64,000 bases of DNA, taken from positions 20,289 to 84,288 of the forward strand of contig JALOSF010000004.1 in assembly GCA_025458525.1 (NCBI GenBank). Direction: 5' to 3'. The stretch is from Cypionkella sp. GTDB lineage: Bacteria > Pseudomonadota > Alphaproteobacteria > Rhodobacterales > Rhodobacteraceae. Shown here piece after piece: positions 56,493 to 64,000 of the stretch. A program made the position numbers and the translations under genes. Position 1 is the stretch's first letter, and each line of letters begins with the position of its first letter. The notes under the pieces were generated by a model. It was not told the DNA's origin. It made no database searches and saw only the letters and a list, made by a program, of their open reading frames with translations.

Positions 56493-58003
56493 TGAGCCAC
56501 TGGATCATTGCCCCGGTTCTGATTCCGGCCATCATGGGCGCGTTGATCGTGCTGATCATGCGCAACGACCTGCTGCTGCAACGGGTGTTTTCGCTTGCCG
56601 CGAGCCTAGGGCTTCTGGCGACAAGCGTGGCGCTGCTGATCGCCACCAGCCAGACCGTGCCGGAGGTCTATCTGCTCGGCGATTGGCCAGCGCCCTTTGG
56701 CATCGTCCTGGTGCTGGACCGGCTGTCGGCGCTGATGGTCACGCTGACCGGCGTTCTGGCCGTGATCGTGCAGCTTTACGCCATCGGGTCCGGCTGGGAC
56801 GCGCGCGGGCGGCATTTCCATGCCCTGTTCCAGTTCCAGCTGATGGGGATTTGCGGCGCCTTCCTGACGGGCGATGCCTTCAACCTGTTCGTGTTCTTCG
56901 AGGTCCTGCTCATCGCCTCTTACGGCCTGATGATCCATTCGGGCGGCAAGGCACGGCTGCGCGCGGGCGTGCAATATGTGGCCTTCAACCTGGTCGGCTC
57001 GTCGCTGTTCCTGTTTGCGCTGGCCTCGATCTATTCGATCACCGGCACGCTGAACATCGCCGATCTTGCCGAAAAGGCCGCCACCCTGCCCGAAGGCGAT
57101 GCGGCCCTGTTCCGCGTATCGGCTGTGCTTTTGATGCTGGTCTTTGCGATCAAGGGCGCGCTGGTGCCGCTGCATTTCTGGCTGCCCGGCACCTATTCCA
57201 ACGCGCCGGGCCCTGTGGCCGCGCTCTTTGCGGTGATGACCAAGATCGGGGCCTATTCGGCGATCCGCTTTGGCGTCATCGTCTTTCCGCCCTCCACCCC
57301 GGTGACGGGAAGCCTGATTGCCGACTTGATGCTGCCTGCCGCCCTTGTGACGCTGGTGCTGGGGGCGCTGGGGGTGCTTGGCGCCTCGACCCTGTCGCGC
57401 CTTGCGGCCTTCGCGGCGGTGGCGTCGATGGGGACGGCCTTTATCGCGATAGCGGCCTTTACGCCTGCCAGCATTTCGGCGGCGCTCTATTACATGGTCC
57501 ATTCCACCCTTGCCGGCGCCGCGCTGTTCCTGATTGCCGATCTGGTGTCGGATCGTCGCGCGCATGACGGGCTGCATCAGGCCCTGCCGCCGATTGCGCA
57601 GACCGGGCTGATTTCCGCCCTGTTCATGGTGTCGGCGATCGCCACCGCAGGGATGCCGCCACTCTCGGGTTTTGTCGGCAAGCTCTTGGTGCTGGATGCG
57701 CTGCGCGACTCGGCCGCACTCGTCTGGTCGGTGATCCTTGTCTCGTCGCTTCTGATCATCCTTGGCTTTGCCCGCGCGGGGTCGACCCTGTTCTGGAAGG
57801 CCCATGCCTCGGCCCCGCAGGACGGGCCGCCGGGCCATCCGACGCAGCCGCTTGCCTTTGTTGCGGTCGGGCTTTTGCTAGCCGCCATCGTGGCGCTGAC
57901 CGTGCTCGCAGGGCCGGTCATGACCTGGATGGAGGCGACGACGGCCGAATTGTTCGATGCGGCGCCCTATATCGACGCGAACCGCCTGCCAGAGGGGAAT
58001 TGA
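56489..58003 (+). CDS. phaD: Mrp antiporter subunit D (NuoN-like)
   Basis: A 504-aa NuoN/MrpD-type proton-pumping-like subunit with 14 predicted helices. The transport signature includes FFEVLLIASYGLMIH and KGALVPLHFWLPGTYSNAPGPV (the antiporter Lys). It pairs with subunit A for ion translocation. One base separates it from phaE. Confidence 0.95.
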   Translation: MMSHWIIAPVLIPAIMGALIVLIMRNDLLLQRVFSLAASLGLLATSVALLIATSQTVPEVYLLGDWPAPFGIVLVLDRLSALMVTLTGVLAVIVQLYAIGSGWDARGRHFHALFQFQLMGICGAFLTGDAFNLFVFFEVLLIASYGLMIHSGGKARLRAGVQYVAFNLVGSSLFLFALASIYSITGTLNIADLAEKAATLPEGDAALFRVSAVLLMLVFAIKGALVPLHFWLPGTYSNAPGPVAALFAVMTKIGAYSAIRFGVIVFPPSTPVTGSLIADLMLPAALVTLVLGALGVLGASTLSRLAAFAAVASMGTAFIAIAAFTPASISAALYYMVHSTLAGAALFLIADLVSDRRAHDGLHQALPPIAQTGLISALFMVSAIATAGMPPLSGFVGKLLVLDALRDSAALVWSVILVSSLLIILGFARAGSTLFWKAHASAPQDGPPGHPTQPLAFVAVGLLLAAIVALTVLAGPVMTWMEATTAELFDAAPYIDANRLPEGN

Positions 58004-58004
58004 G

Positions 58005-58496
58005 ATGCTTCGTCGCCTTTATCCTCACCCCCTGCTGACGCTGCTTTTGTTCGTGACCTGGATGCTGCTGGTCAACCAGTTCAAGATCGGCAGTCTGGTG
58101 ATGGCCCTGATCCTTGCCACCGCGATTCCGCTGCTGACCGCACCCTATTGGCCCAACCGGCCCAAGCTGCGCAATCTGCCGGCCTTTGCCGCCTATCTTT
58201 TGCTGGTGATGTGGGATGTGGTGATCGCCAATATCGCGGTCGCGCGGATCATCCTGTTCATGCGGGGCGATCAGATCCGCTCGGCCTGGATCGCGGTGCC
58301 GATCGATCTGAAATCCCCCGAGGCGATCACGATCCTGGCTGGCACCATCACCATGACGCCCGGCACCGTTACCGCCGACATGTCGGCCTGCGGACGGGTG
58401 CTGCTGATCCATTCCCTGCACGCGCCCGACCCGGAGGCCATCGTGCAGGACATCAAGACCCGCTACGAGGCCCGGCTGAAAAGGATCTTCGCATGA
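58005..58496 (+). CDS. phaE: Mrp antiporter subunit E
   Basis: A 163-aa subunit with two N-terminal helices (TLLLFVTWMLLVNQ; LILATAIPLL) and a cytoplasmic beta domain containing TITMTPGTVTADM, the MrpE mark. The ATG at 58005 follows the phaD stop directly; earlier codons are read from phaD. Confidence 0.94.
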   Translation: MLRRLYPHPLLTLLLFVTWMLLVNQFKIGSLVMALILATAIPLLTAPYWPNRPKLRNLPAFAAYLLLVMWDVVIANIAVARIILFMRGDQIRSAWIAVPIDLKSPEAITILAGTITMTPGTVTADMSACGRVLLIHSLHAPDPEAIVQDIKTRYEARLKRIFA

Positions 58497-58765
58497 TACT
58501 CGACTATGCCATCGATTTCGCCTTTCTGTGCTTTGGCCTTGGTCTGGCGATGAACCTTTATCGGCTGTTCAACGCGCCCGGCGTGACCGACCGTATCCTT
58601 GCGCTGGATACCATGGTCATCAATGTGCTGGCCCTGCTGGTGCTTTATGGCATCGAAACCCGGTCGGGCATCAATTTCGAGGCGGCCTTGCTGTTTGCGA
58701 TGACGGGATTCGTCTCGACCGTGGCCTATTGCAAGTTCATCCTGCGCGGCGACATCATCGAGTGA
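58493..58765 (+). CDS. phaF: Mrp antiporter subunit F
   Basis: A 90-aa three-helix protein: LDYAIDFAFLCFGLGLAMNLYRL, APGVTDRILALDTM and GFVSTVAYCKFI, the MrpF pattern. Four-base overlap with phaE. Confidence 0.93.
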   Translation: MILDYAIDFAFLCFGLGLAMNLYRLFNAPGVTDRILALDTMVINVLALLVLYGIETRSGINFEAALLFAMTGFVSTVAYCKFILRGDIIE

Positions 58766-58770
58766 GTGGC

Positions 58771-59169
58771 ATGGAACAGATCGTCGAATATTTCCTCGCG
58801 GCCCTGCTTGTCATCGGCGGGATCTTCGCGGTCATCGGCAGCTATGGCTTGCTCAAACTGCCGCAGATGATGCAGCGGCTGCATGCCCCCACCAAGGCCA
58901 CGACGATTGGCGTCGGTTCGGCCCTGATCGCCTCGATGATCTATTTTCTGGTGTTCGAGGGCAAGATCAGCTGGCATGAACTGCTGATCACCCTGTTCCT
59001 GTTCCTGACCGCGCCGATCACCGCCAATTTCATCGCAAAGGCGCAACTGCACCGTGCGATCAACAAGGATGAACTGCCCCCCACCGGGGTTGGCAGCGAA
59101 TGGGCCACCTATGACCCCGAGGTGAAAACCGTCGACCCGCATCTGTTGTCAGATCGTGACCCCGGCTGA
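58771..59169 (+). CDS. phaG: Mrp antiporter subunit G
   Basis: A 132-aa subunit, three helices: EYFLAALLVIGGIFAVIGSYGLLKLPQMMQRLHAPTKATTIG and FLFLTAPITANFIAKAQLHR, diagnostic of MrpG. A GTG three codons earlier overlaps the phaF stop and is an alternative start. Last gene of the operon. Confidence 0.92.
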   Translation: MEQIVEYFLAALLVIGGIFAVIGSYGLLKLPQMMQRLHAPTKATTIGVGSALIASMIYFLVFEGKISWHELLITLFLFLTAPITANFIAKAQLHRAINKDELPPTGVGSEWATYDPEVKTVDPHLLSDRDPG

Positions 59170-59266
59170 TTCCTGACCAAGAGGTCAAAGATCATCCGCG
59201 TCAGGCTTGCCGGGTCGCGGCGCCCATGTCACATTGCACGCAACCAGCCGCAGCAAAGGGCCTGCC

Positions 59267-60280
59267 GTGACCACGCTTTCCCCAGACATGTCCGCCGTCG
59301 CCTCGGCGCAGCTTCCGCAACTGGCCGCGCAAACCGCCCATACCCGCAATCCGGGCATGCCGCTTGACCTTGACTGGGCCCTGTCGGTTCCGGCCAATAC
59401 CTCGGCCATCGAACGGCGCGCGGCCTCGCTGGGCGGGCGGCGTTCGGTCAAGAAGGCGTATCAGGCCGCCTGGCTCTTGAAGGCCATCAGCCTGATCGAC
59501 CTGACCACCTTGGCGGGCGATGACACGCCGGGCCGGGTGCAGCGCCTGTGTGCCAAGGCACGGCAGCCGGTGCGGGCCGAAACCCTTGCCACCCTGGGGA
59601 TGGAAGGGCTGACCGTGGGCGCGGTCTGTGTGTATCACGACATGGTGGAAACCGCCGTTCGCGCGCTTGAAGGCACCGCCATTCCGGTCGCCGCCGTCTC
59701 GACCGGCTTTCCCGCCGGGCTATCGCCCTGGCATCTGCGCGTGCAGGAAATCCGCGAAAGCGTCGCGGCGGGCGCGCGCGAAATCGACATCGTGATCTCG
59801 CGCCGTCATGTGCTGACCGGCAACTGGCAGGCGCTTTATGACGAGATGCGCGAGATGCGCGAGGCCTGTGGCGAGGCGCATGTGAAGGCGATCCTTGCCA
59901 CGGGCGAACTTGGCACCCTGCGCAATGTCGCGCGGGCGTCCTTGATCTGCATGATGGCGGGGGCCGATTTCATCAAGACCTCCACCGGAAAAGAGGGCGT
60001 GAACGCCACGCTTCCCGTCTCGCTCACCATGATCCGCGCGATCCGCGACTACGAAGACCGCACCGGGATAAAGGTCGGCTACAAACCGGCGGGCGGCATC
60101 GCGAAGGCAAAGGATGCGCTGCTTTACCTCGCCCTGATGAAGGACGAGCTGGGCCATCCCTGGCTGCAACCGGACCTGTTCCGCTTTGGCGCGTCGTCGC
60201 TTCTGGGCGATATCGAGCGGCAGCTGGAACATCACCTGACCGGCCACTACTCGGCCGCCAACCGCCACGCGATGGGCTAA
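59267..60280 (+). CDS. deoC: Deoxyribose-phosphate aldolase
   Basis: A 337-aa aldolase splitting 2-deoxyribose-5-phosphate into acetaldehyde and glyceraldehyde-3-phosphate. The Schiff-base lysine lies in GADFIKTSTGKEG (Lys237) and the second Lys in GYKPAGGI. The GTG start has aaagg six bases upstream; an ATG seven codons later is the alternative. Longer than E. coli DeoC by an N-terminal extension of ~75 residues, as in eukaryote-like forms. Three bases before the aldehyde dehydrogenase, which would take the acetaldehyde. Confidence 0.94.
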   Translation: MTTLSPDMSAVASAQLPQLAAQTAHTRNPGMPLDLDWALSVPANTSAIERRAASLGGRRSVKKAYQAAWLLKAISLIDLTTLAGDDTPGRVQRLCAKARQPVRAETLATLGMEGLTVGAVCVYHDMVETAVRALEGTAIPVAAVSTGFPAGLSPWHLRVQEIRESVAAGAREIDIVISRRHVLTGNWQALYDEMREMREACGEAHVKAILATGELGTLRNVARASLICMMAGADFIKTSTGKEGVNATLPVSLTMIRAIRDYEDRTGIKVGYKPAGGIAKAKDALLYLALMKDELGHPWLQPDLFRFGASSLLGDIERQLEHHLTGHYSAANRHAMG

Positions 60281-60283
60281 GTC

Positions 60284-62623
60284 ATGACGATCAAAGAGAT
60301 TTTCGACACCATGTCCTATGGCCCCGCGCCCGAAGCCAACGCCGAGGCCCTGGCCTGGCTTGCCACCCATTCGGGCGGTTTTGGCCATTACATCGACGGG
60401 CGTTTCACCGCGCCCGAGGCGCTGTTTGACAGCCGCAATCCCGCCACCGGCAAACTGCTGGCGCGCGTCAGCCAAGGTTCGGCCGACAGCGTCGATGCCG
60501 CCGTCGCCGCTGCGCGCCGCGCGCAGCCGAAATGGGCGCGCCTGCCCGCCCATGCCCGCGCACAATATCTTTATGCGCTGGCCCGTCTGGTGCAGAAACA
60601 TGCCCGCCTTCTGGCCGTGCTGGAAACCATGGACAACGGCAAGCCGATCCGTGAAAGCCGCGACATCGACCTGCCGCTGGTCGCGCGGCATTTCTATTAC
60701 CACGCGGGTCTGGCGCAGCTTGCCCCGACCGAACTGCCGGGGACCGAGCCTTTGGGCGTCTGCGGCGCGGTGATCCCGTGGAATTTTCCGCTGTTGATGC
60801 TGGCGTGGAAAGTGGCCCCTGCCCTTGCCGCGGGCAATACGGTGGTGCTCAAACCCGCCGAATACACGCCCCTGACCGCGCTCTTGTTCGCGCAGATCAC
60901 GCAAGAGGCGGGTCTGCCCAAGGGCGTCTTGAACATTGTCACCGGCGACGGGGACACCGGGGCCGCGCTGGTCGCGCATCCGGGTGTGGACAAGATCGCC
61001 TTCACCGGCTCCACCGCCGTGGGCAAGGCGATCCGCGCCGCAACGGCGGGCAGCGGCAAGGCGCTGACGCTGGAGCTGGGCGGCAAATCCCCCTACATCG
61101 TCTTTGACGACGCCGATCTTGACTCGGCTGTCGAAGGGTTGGTCGATGCGATCTGGTTCAACGGCGGTCAGGTCTGCTGCGCGGGCAGCCGCCTTCTGGT
61201 GCAAGAAGGCGTGGCCGAGCGGTTCCATGCCAAGCTCAAGCGCCGGATGGATGGCCTGCGCCTTGGCGATCCGTTGGACAAATGCATCGACGTGGGCGCG
61301 GTGGTCGATCCGGTTCAACTGGCCACCATCACGCGGATGGTCGATGCCTCGGAGGGTGAGAAATATGTGGCCGATACCCCGCTGCCGCAGGGCTGTTTCT
61401 ATCCGCCGACGCTGATCACCGGGCTGTCGGCCGCCTCGACCCTGATGCAGGAAGAAATCTTCGGCCCGGTGCTGGTCAGCATGGCCTTCCGCACACCCAC
61501 CGAAGCGGTCGATCTGGCCAACAACACGCGCTATGGACTGGCCGCGACGGTCTGGACCGAGAATGTGAACCTTGCGCTCGACATCGCGCCAAAGCTGCGG
61601 GCGGGCGTGGTCTGGGTCAATGGCACCAACATGTTCGATGCCGCCGCAGGCTTTGGCGGGGTCCGCGAAAGCGGCTTTGGCCGTGAAGGCGGCTGGGAAG
61701 GGCTGCTGGCCTATCTGCGGCCCAGCACAAAACCCGGCCCGCTGAAACCTGTTCTGCCGTTTGCAGCGCCCAAAGAGCCAGCGGTCGAAGGGCTGGACCG
61801 CACCGCCAAGCTGTTCATCGGCGGCAAACAGGCCCGCCCGGATGGCGGCTATTCGCAAGCGGTCTATGGCCCCAAGGGCGCGCTCTTGGGCCATGTCGGC
61901 ATCGGCAATCGCAAGGATATTCGCAACGCGGTGGAAGCCGCCCATGCCGCAAAGGGTTGGGGCCGCGCCACGGCGCACAACCGCGCGCAAATCCTGTTCT
62001 ATATCGCCGAGAACCTGTCGGCCCGCGCCGCCGAATTTGCCGCCCGCATCAAGGCCCAGACCGGCAAGGATGGCCGCACCGAGGTAGAGGCCGCGATCGC
62101 CCGGCTGTTCAGCTATGCGGCCTGGGCCGACAAGTTCGACGGCGCGGTGAAATCCGTGCCGATCCGCGGGGTTGCACTGGCGATGAACGAGCCTTGCGGG
62201 GTCATCGGCGCGCTGTGCCCGGACGAGGCGCCGCTGCTTGGGCTTGTCTCGGTGATGGCCCCGGCGATTGCCATGGGCAACACCACCGTTCTGGTGCCAA
62301 GTGCGGCCTTCCCGCTCTCGGCCACCGATTTCTATCAGGTTCTGGAAACCTCGGACCTGCCGGCGGGGGTTGTGAACATCGTGACAGGCCCGCATGCCGA
62401 TCTGGCCAAATCGCTGGCCGGGCACCGCGATGTGGATGCGGTCTGGTCGTTCTCATCGGCGGACGTTTCTGCCCTGATCGAAACCGAATCGGCGGGCAAT
62501 CTCAAGCGCACCTGGGTGAACAACGGCCTTGGCCGCGACTGGTTCGCGCCCGAGGCCGAAGGCCGCGCCTTCTTGCGGCAGGCGACCGAGGTGAAAACCG
62601 TCTGGGTGCCCTACGGCGAATGA
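60284..62623 (+). CDS. Double-length aldehyde dehydrogenase family protein
   Basis: A 779-aa protein. Residues ~1-485 are a complete aldehyde dehydrogenase: PWNFPL, LELGGKSPY (catalytic Glu) and GQVCCAGSR with Cys298 as nucleophile. A second part, ~510-779, repeats only the nucleotide-binding half of the fold (NEPCGVIGALCPDEAPLLGL, SDLPAGVVNIVTG) and has no nucleophile region. Co-transcription with deoC suggests oxidation of acetaldehyde from deoxyribose. Ends 2 bp from convergent yqgE. Confidence 0.92.
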   Translation: MTIKEIFDTMSYGPAPEANAEALAWLATHSGGFGHYIDGRFTAPEALFDSRNPATGKLLARVSQGSADSVDAAVAAARRAQPKWARLPAHARAQYLYALARLVQKHARLLAVLETMDNGKPIRESRDIDLPLVARHFYYHAGLAQLAPTELPGTEPLGVCGAVIPWNFPLLMLAWKVAPALAAGNTVVLKPAEYTPLTALLFAQITQEAGLPKGVLNIVTGDGDTGAALVAHPGVDKIAFTGSTAVGKAIRAATAGSGKALTLELGGKSPYIVFDDADLDSAVEGLVDAIWFNGGQVCCAGSRLLVQEGVAERFHAKLKRRMDGLRLGDPLDKCIDVGAVVDPVQLATITRMVDASEGEKYVADTPLPQGCFYPPTLITGLSAASTLMQEEIFGPVLVSMAFRTPTEAVDLANNTRYGLAATVWTENVNLALDIAPKLRAGVVWVNGTNMFDAAAGFGGVRESGFGREGGWEGLLAYLRPSTKPGPLKPVLPFAAPKEPAVEGLDRTAKLFIGGKQARPDGGYSQAVYGPKGALLGHVGIGNRKDIRNAVEAAHAAKGWGRATAHNRAQILFYIAENLSARAAEFAARIKAQTGKDGRTEVEAAIARLFSYAAWADKFDGAVKSVPIRGVALAMNEPCGVIGALCPDEAPLLGLVSVMAPAIAMGNTTVLVPSAAFPLSATDFYQVLETSDLPAGVVNIVTGPHADLAKSLAGHRDVDAVWSFSSADVSALIETESAGNLKRTWVNNGLGRDWFAPEAEGRAFLRQATEVKTVWVPYGE

Positions 62624-62625
62624 CC

Positions 62626-63180
62626 TCAGGCCCGGCCCGCTGCCGAAGACAGGGTCAGCGGGTCGATGCCAAGGGTCTTGAGCGCGCGGGTCCATTTCGC
62701 GCCATCCTGCGCCGAAAAGATCAGATCCGTCTGCGCATCGGCCAGAAGCCAGTCATTGCGCAGGATCTCGGCCTCAAGCTGCCCCGGCCCCCAGCCGGAA
62801 TAGCCAAGCGCCAGAAAGGCCAGCGACGGCCCTGCCCCGCGTGCAAAGGCTTCGAGGATATCAAGCGTGGCGGTCATGCAATAGCCGCCCGGCACCGTCA
62901 TGGTCGCAGGCCCGCGCGGATAATCCGCCGAATGCAGCACAAAGCCCCGGCTGCGTTCCACCGGACCGCCAAAATGCACCCGGATGTCGCGGCCTTCGGG
63001 GGCGCGCGGAATCTCCAGCTGCTCCAGCAAGCCCGAAAAGCTCAGCTCCGGCGAAGGTTTGTTGATGATGATCCCCATCGCGCCATCTTCGGAATGCGCG
63101 CAGATCAGAATGACGCTGCGGTCGAACCGCGCATCCCCCATGCCCGGCATGGCGATCAGAAGTTTTCCGCCCAGATCCAT
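62626..63180 (-). CDS. YqgE/AlgH family protein
   Basis: A 184-aa protein starting MDLGGKLLIAMPGMGDARFDRSVI, with AMGIIINKPS and HFGGPVERSRGFVLHS, the UPF0301/AlgH marks. Function is unclear in the family. Upstream in-frame ATGs at 63189 and 63201 are alternatives; the chosen one gives the usual 184-189 aa length. Divergent from the DsbD-like gene with 131 bp. Confidence 0.9.
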   Translation of the reverse strand: MDLGGKLLIAMPGMGDARFDRSVILICAHSEDGAMGIIINKPSPELSFSGLLEQLEIPRAPEGRDIRVHFGGPVERSRGFVLHSADYPRGPATMTVPGGYCMTATLDILEAFARGAGPSLAFLALGYSGWGPGQLEAEILRNDWLLADAQTDLIFSAQDGAKWTRALKTLGIDPLTLSSAAGRA

Positions 63181-63311
63181 GCGAAACATCCTGCTTTTCA
63201 TCCATCGCGCCACAATGGCGCTGATGCACGCCGACCTCAAGCACGAAGTCCTGTGTCGCCTTCCCGTCTTTGTGACTTCCCATTGCGCGGGTGCCGCGTA
63301 TCTTGCGCCGC

Positions 63312-64000
63312 ATGATACGCGCCCTTGCCCTTGCCCTGCTGCTTGCCCCTGCCGCAGCACCCGTCGTCCTTGCCGAGTCGGTCGGTCAGAACGATGTGGT
63401 GCAGGGGGCCTTCCGCCCCGGTTGGAAAACCGCGACCGGAACGCATATGACCGCGCTGCACTTGCGTCTTGCGCCGCGCTGGAAAACCTATTGGCGCGCG
63501 CCGGGCGATGCGGGCATTCCGCCGCATTTCGATTGGGCTGGGTCGGAAAACGTGGCCTCTGTGCGCTTTCACTGGCCCGCGCCCGACGTGTTCGACACCA
63601 ATGGCATGCGGACTGTCGGCTATCATGACGAACTGATCCTGCCTTTCGAAGTCACGCCCAAAGACCCGTCAAAGCCGATCCGGCTGAACGCGCAGGTCGA
63701 TGTGGGCGTGTGCAAGGACATCTGCGTTCCGGCCTCGATGCAGCTTGCCGCCACCCTGCCGCTCCGCGGCCAATCCGACAGCGCGATCAAGGGCGCGCTC
63801 AAGGCACGGCCTGCCACCGGGGCCGAGGCCGGGCTGGCCCGCATCACCTGCACGATCGAGCCGATCCGTGACGGGCTGCGCGTCACCGCCCAGCTTGCCC
63901 TGCCAGAACAGGGACGTGACGAGGTGGTGGTGATCGAATCCGGCATCGCCGGGATCTGGGTGTCCGAGGCAAAGGTCACACGCAGCGGACAGAGCTTGCA
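63312..64000 (+). CDS. DsbD-like protein-disulfide reductase domain protein (5' part)
   Basis: The first 229 codons are present; the gene runs off the right edge. Signal peptide residues 1-21 (MIRALALALLLAPAAAPVVLA) end at VLA. The immunoglobulin-like N-terminal domain of DsbD/ScsB proteins follows, with the cysteine pair in VGVCKDICVPA (residues ~134-142) that would accept reducing power from a membrane partner. Whether the missing part is a full DsbD with a membrane core cannot be seen here. Confidence 0.85.
   Translation, partial: MIRALALALLLAPAAAPVVLAESVGQNDVVQGAFRPGWKTATGTHMTALHLRLAPRWKTYWRAPGDAGIPPHFDWAGSENVASVRFHWPAPDVFDTNGMRTVGYHDELILPFEVTPKDPSKPIRLNAQVDVGVCKDICVPASMQLAATLPLRGQSDSAIKGALKARPATGAEAGLARITCTIEPIRDGLRVTAQLALPEQGRDEVVVIESGIAGIWVSEAKVTRSGQSL

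Noticed and set aside
59720..62425. A 901-codon minus-strand frame opposite deoC and the aldehyde dehydrogenase
   Set aside because: Antisense of two certain genes; composition and lack of motifs mark it as a shadow.
61800..62623. Second active aldehyde dehydrogenase domain
   Set aside because: It repeats only the nucleotide-binding half and lacks the Cys nucleophile region.

Overview
The window is GC-rich chromosomal DNA from an alphaproteobacterium, very probably of the Rhodobacter/Paracoccus/Gemmobacter group (Rhodobacterales). The evidence is the gene orders Suv3-like helicase–S4 protein–fdxA–carD and irr/fabA-fabB-fabI, a pssA–psd pair beside an RpoH gene, a DUF6476 gene divergent from an RluA-family synthase, and a soluble fds-type formate dehydrogenase. 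It is a core and metabolic region. I see no insertion sequence, phage, CRISPR array or integron.

Layout. 1-5934: CarD (partial), ferredoxin, S4 RNA-binding protein and Suv3-like helicase on the minus strand, then a TPR protein, an SCP2-domain protein and an alpha/beta hydrolase. 5950-10707: minus-strand cluster of circularly permuted ATP-grasp, alpha-E, transglutaminase, an unrecognised 220-aa tail-anchored protein and the Anbu proteasome-like peptidase. 10877-17947: ligase-associated exonuclease, ATP-dependent DNA ligase, M3 oligopeptidase, a B12-binding AerR-like regulator, an oxidoreductase and a small lipoprotein. 18016-25403: phospholipid synthesis (pssA, psd), rpoH, an RluA-family pseudouridine synthase facing a DUF6476 protein, irr, and fabA/fabB/fabI. 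25451-32875: a glutamine-synthetase-like ligase with a class III aminotransferase, pyrD, DUF952, a secreted 5'-nucleotidase, a DUF475/TerC-like membrane protein and tRNA-Gly. 32975-37808: NarL-type regulator, hybrid histidine kinase, a CbiX-like protein with an odd Cys/Gly-rich insert, and an SDR. 37863-44758: fdsGBA-fdhD-fdsD with a LysR regulator; fdsA carries a frameshift. 44859-53105: adenine deaminase, a DMT exporter, and a complete frcBCAK-type sugar ABC locus with an RbsD/FucU protein and a ROK repressor. 53275-59169: group 2 Mrp/Pha Na+(K+)/H+ antiporter with fused AB subunits. 59267-64000: deoC with a double-length aldehyde dehydrogenase, YqgE/AlgH, and the start of a DsbD-like protein.

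Functional threads are membrane-lipid and fatty-acid synthesis with iron regulation through Irr, formate oxidation to NADH, sugar and deoxynucleoside catabolism, cation/pH homeostasis, and stress control (RpoH, CarD). The least understood unit is the Anbu/ATP-grasp/alpha-E/transglutaminase cluster with its inserted tail-anchored protein. The most concrete anomaly is the broken fdsA frame, which as written joins most of FdsA to the accessory protein FdhD in one uninterrupted reading frame.
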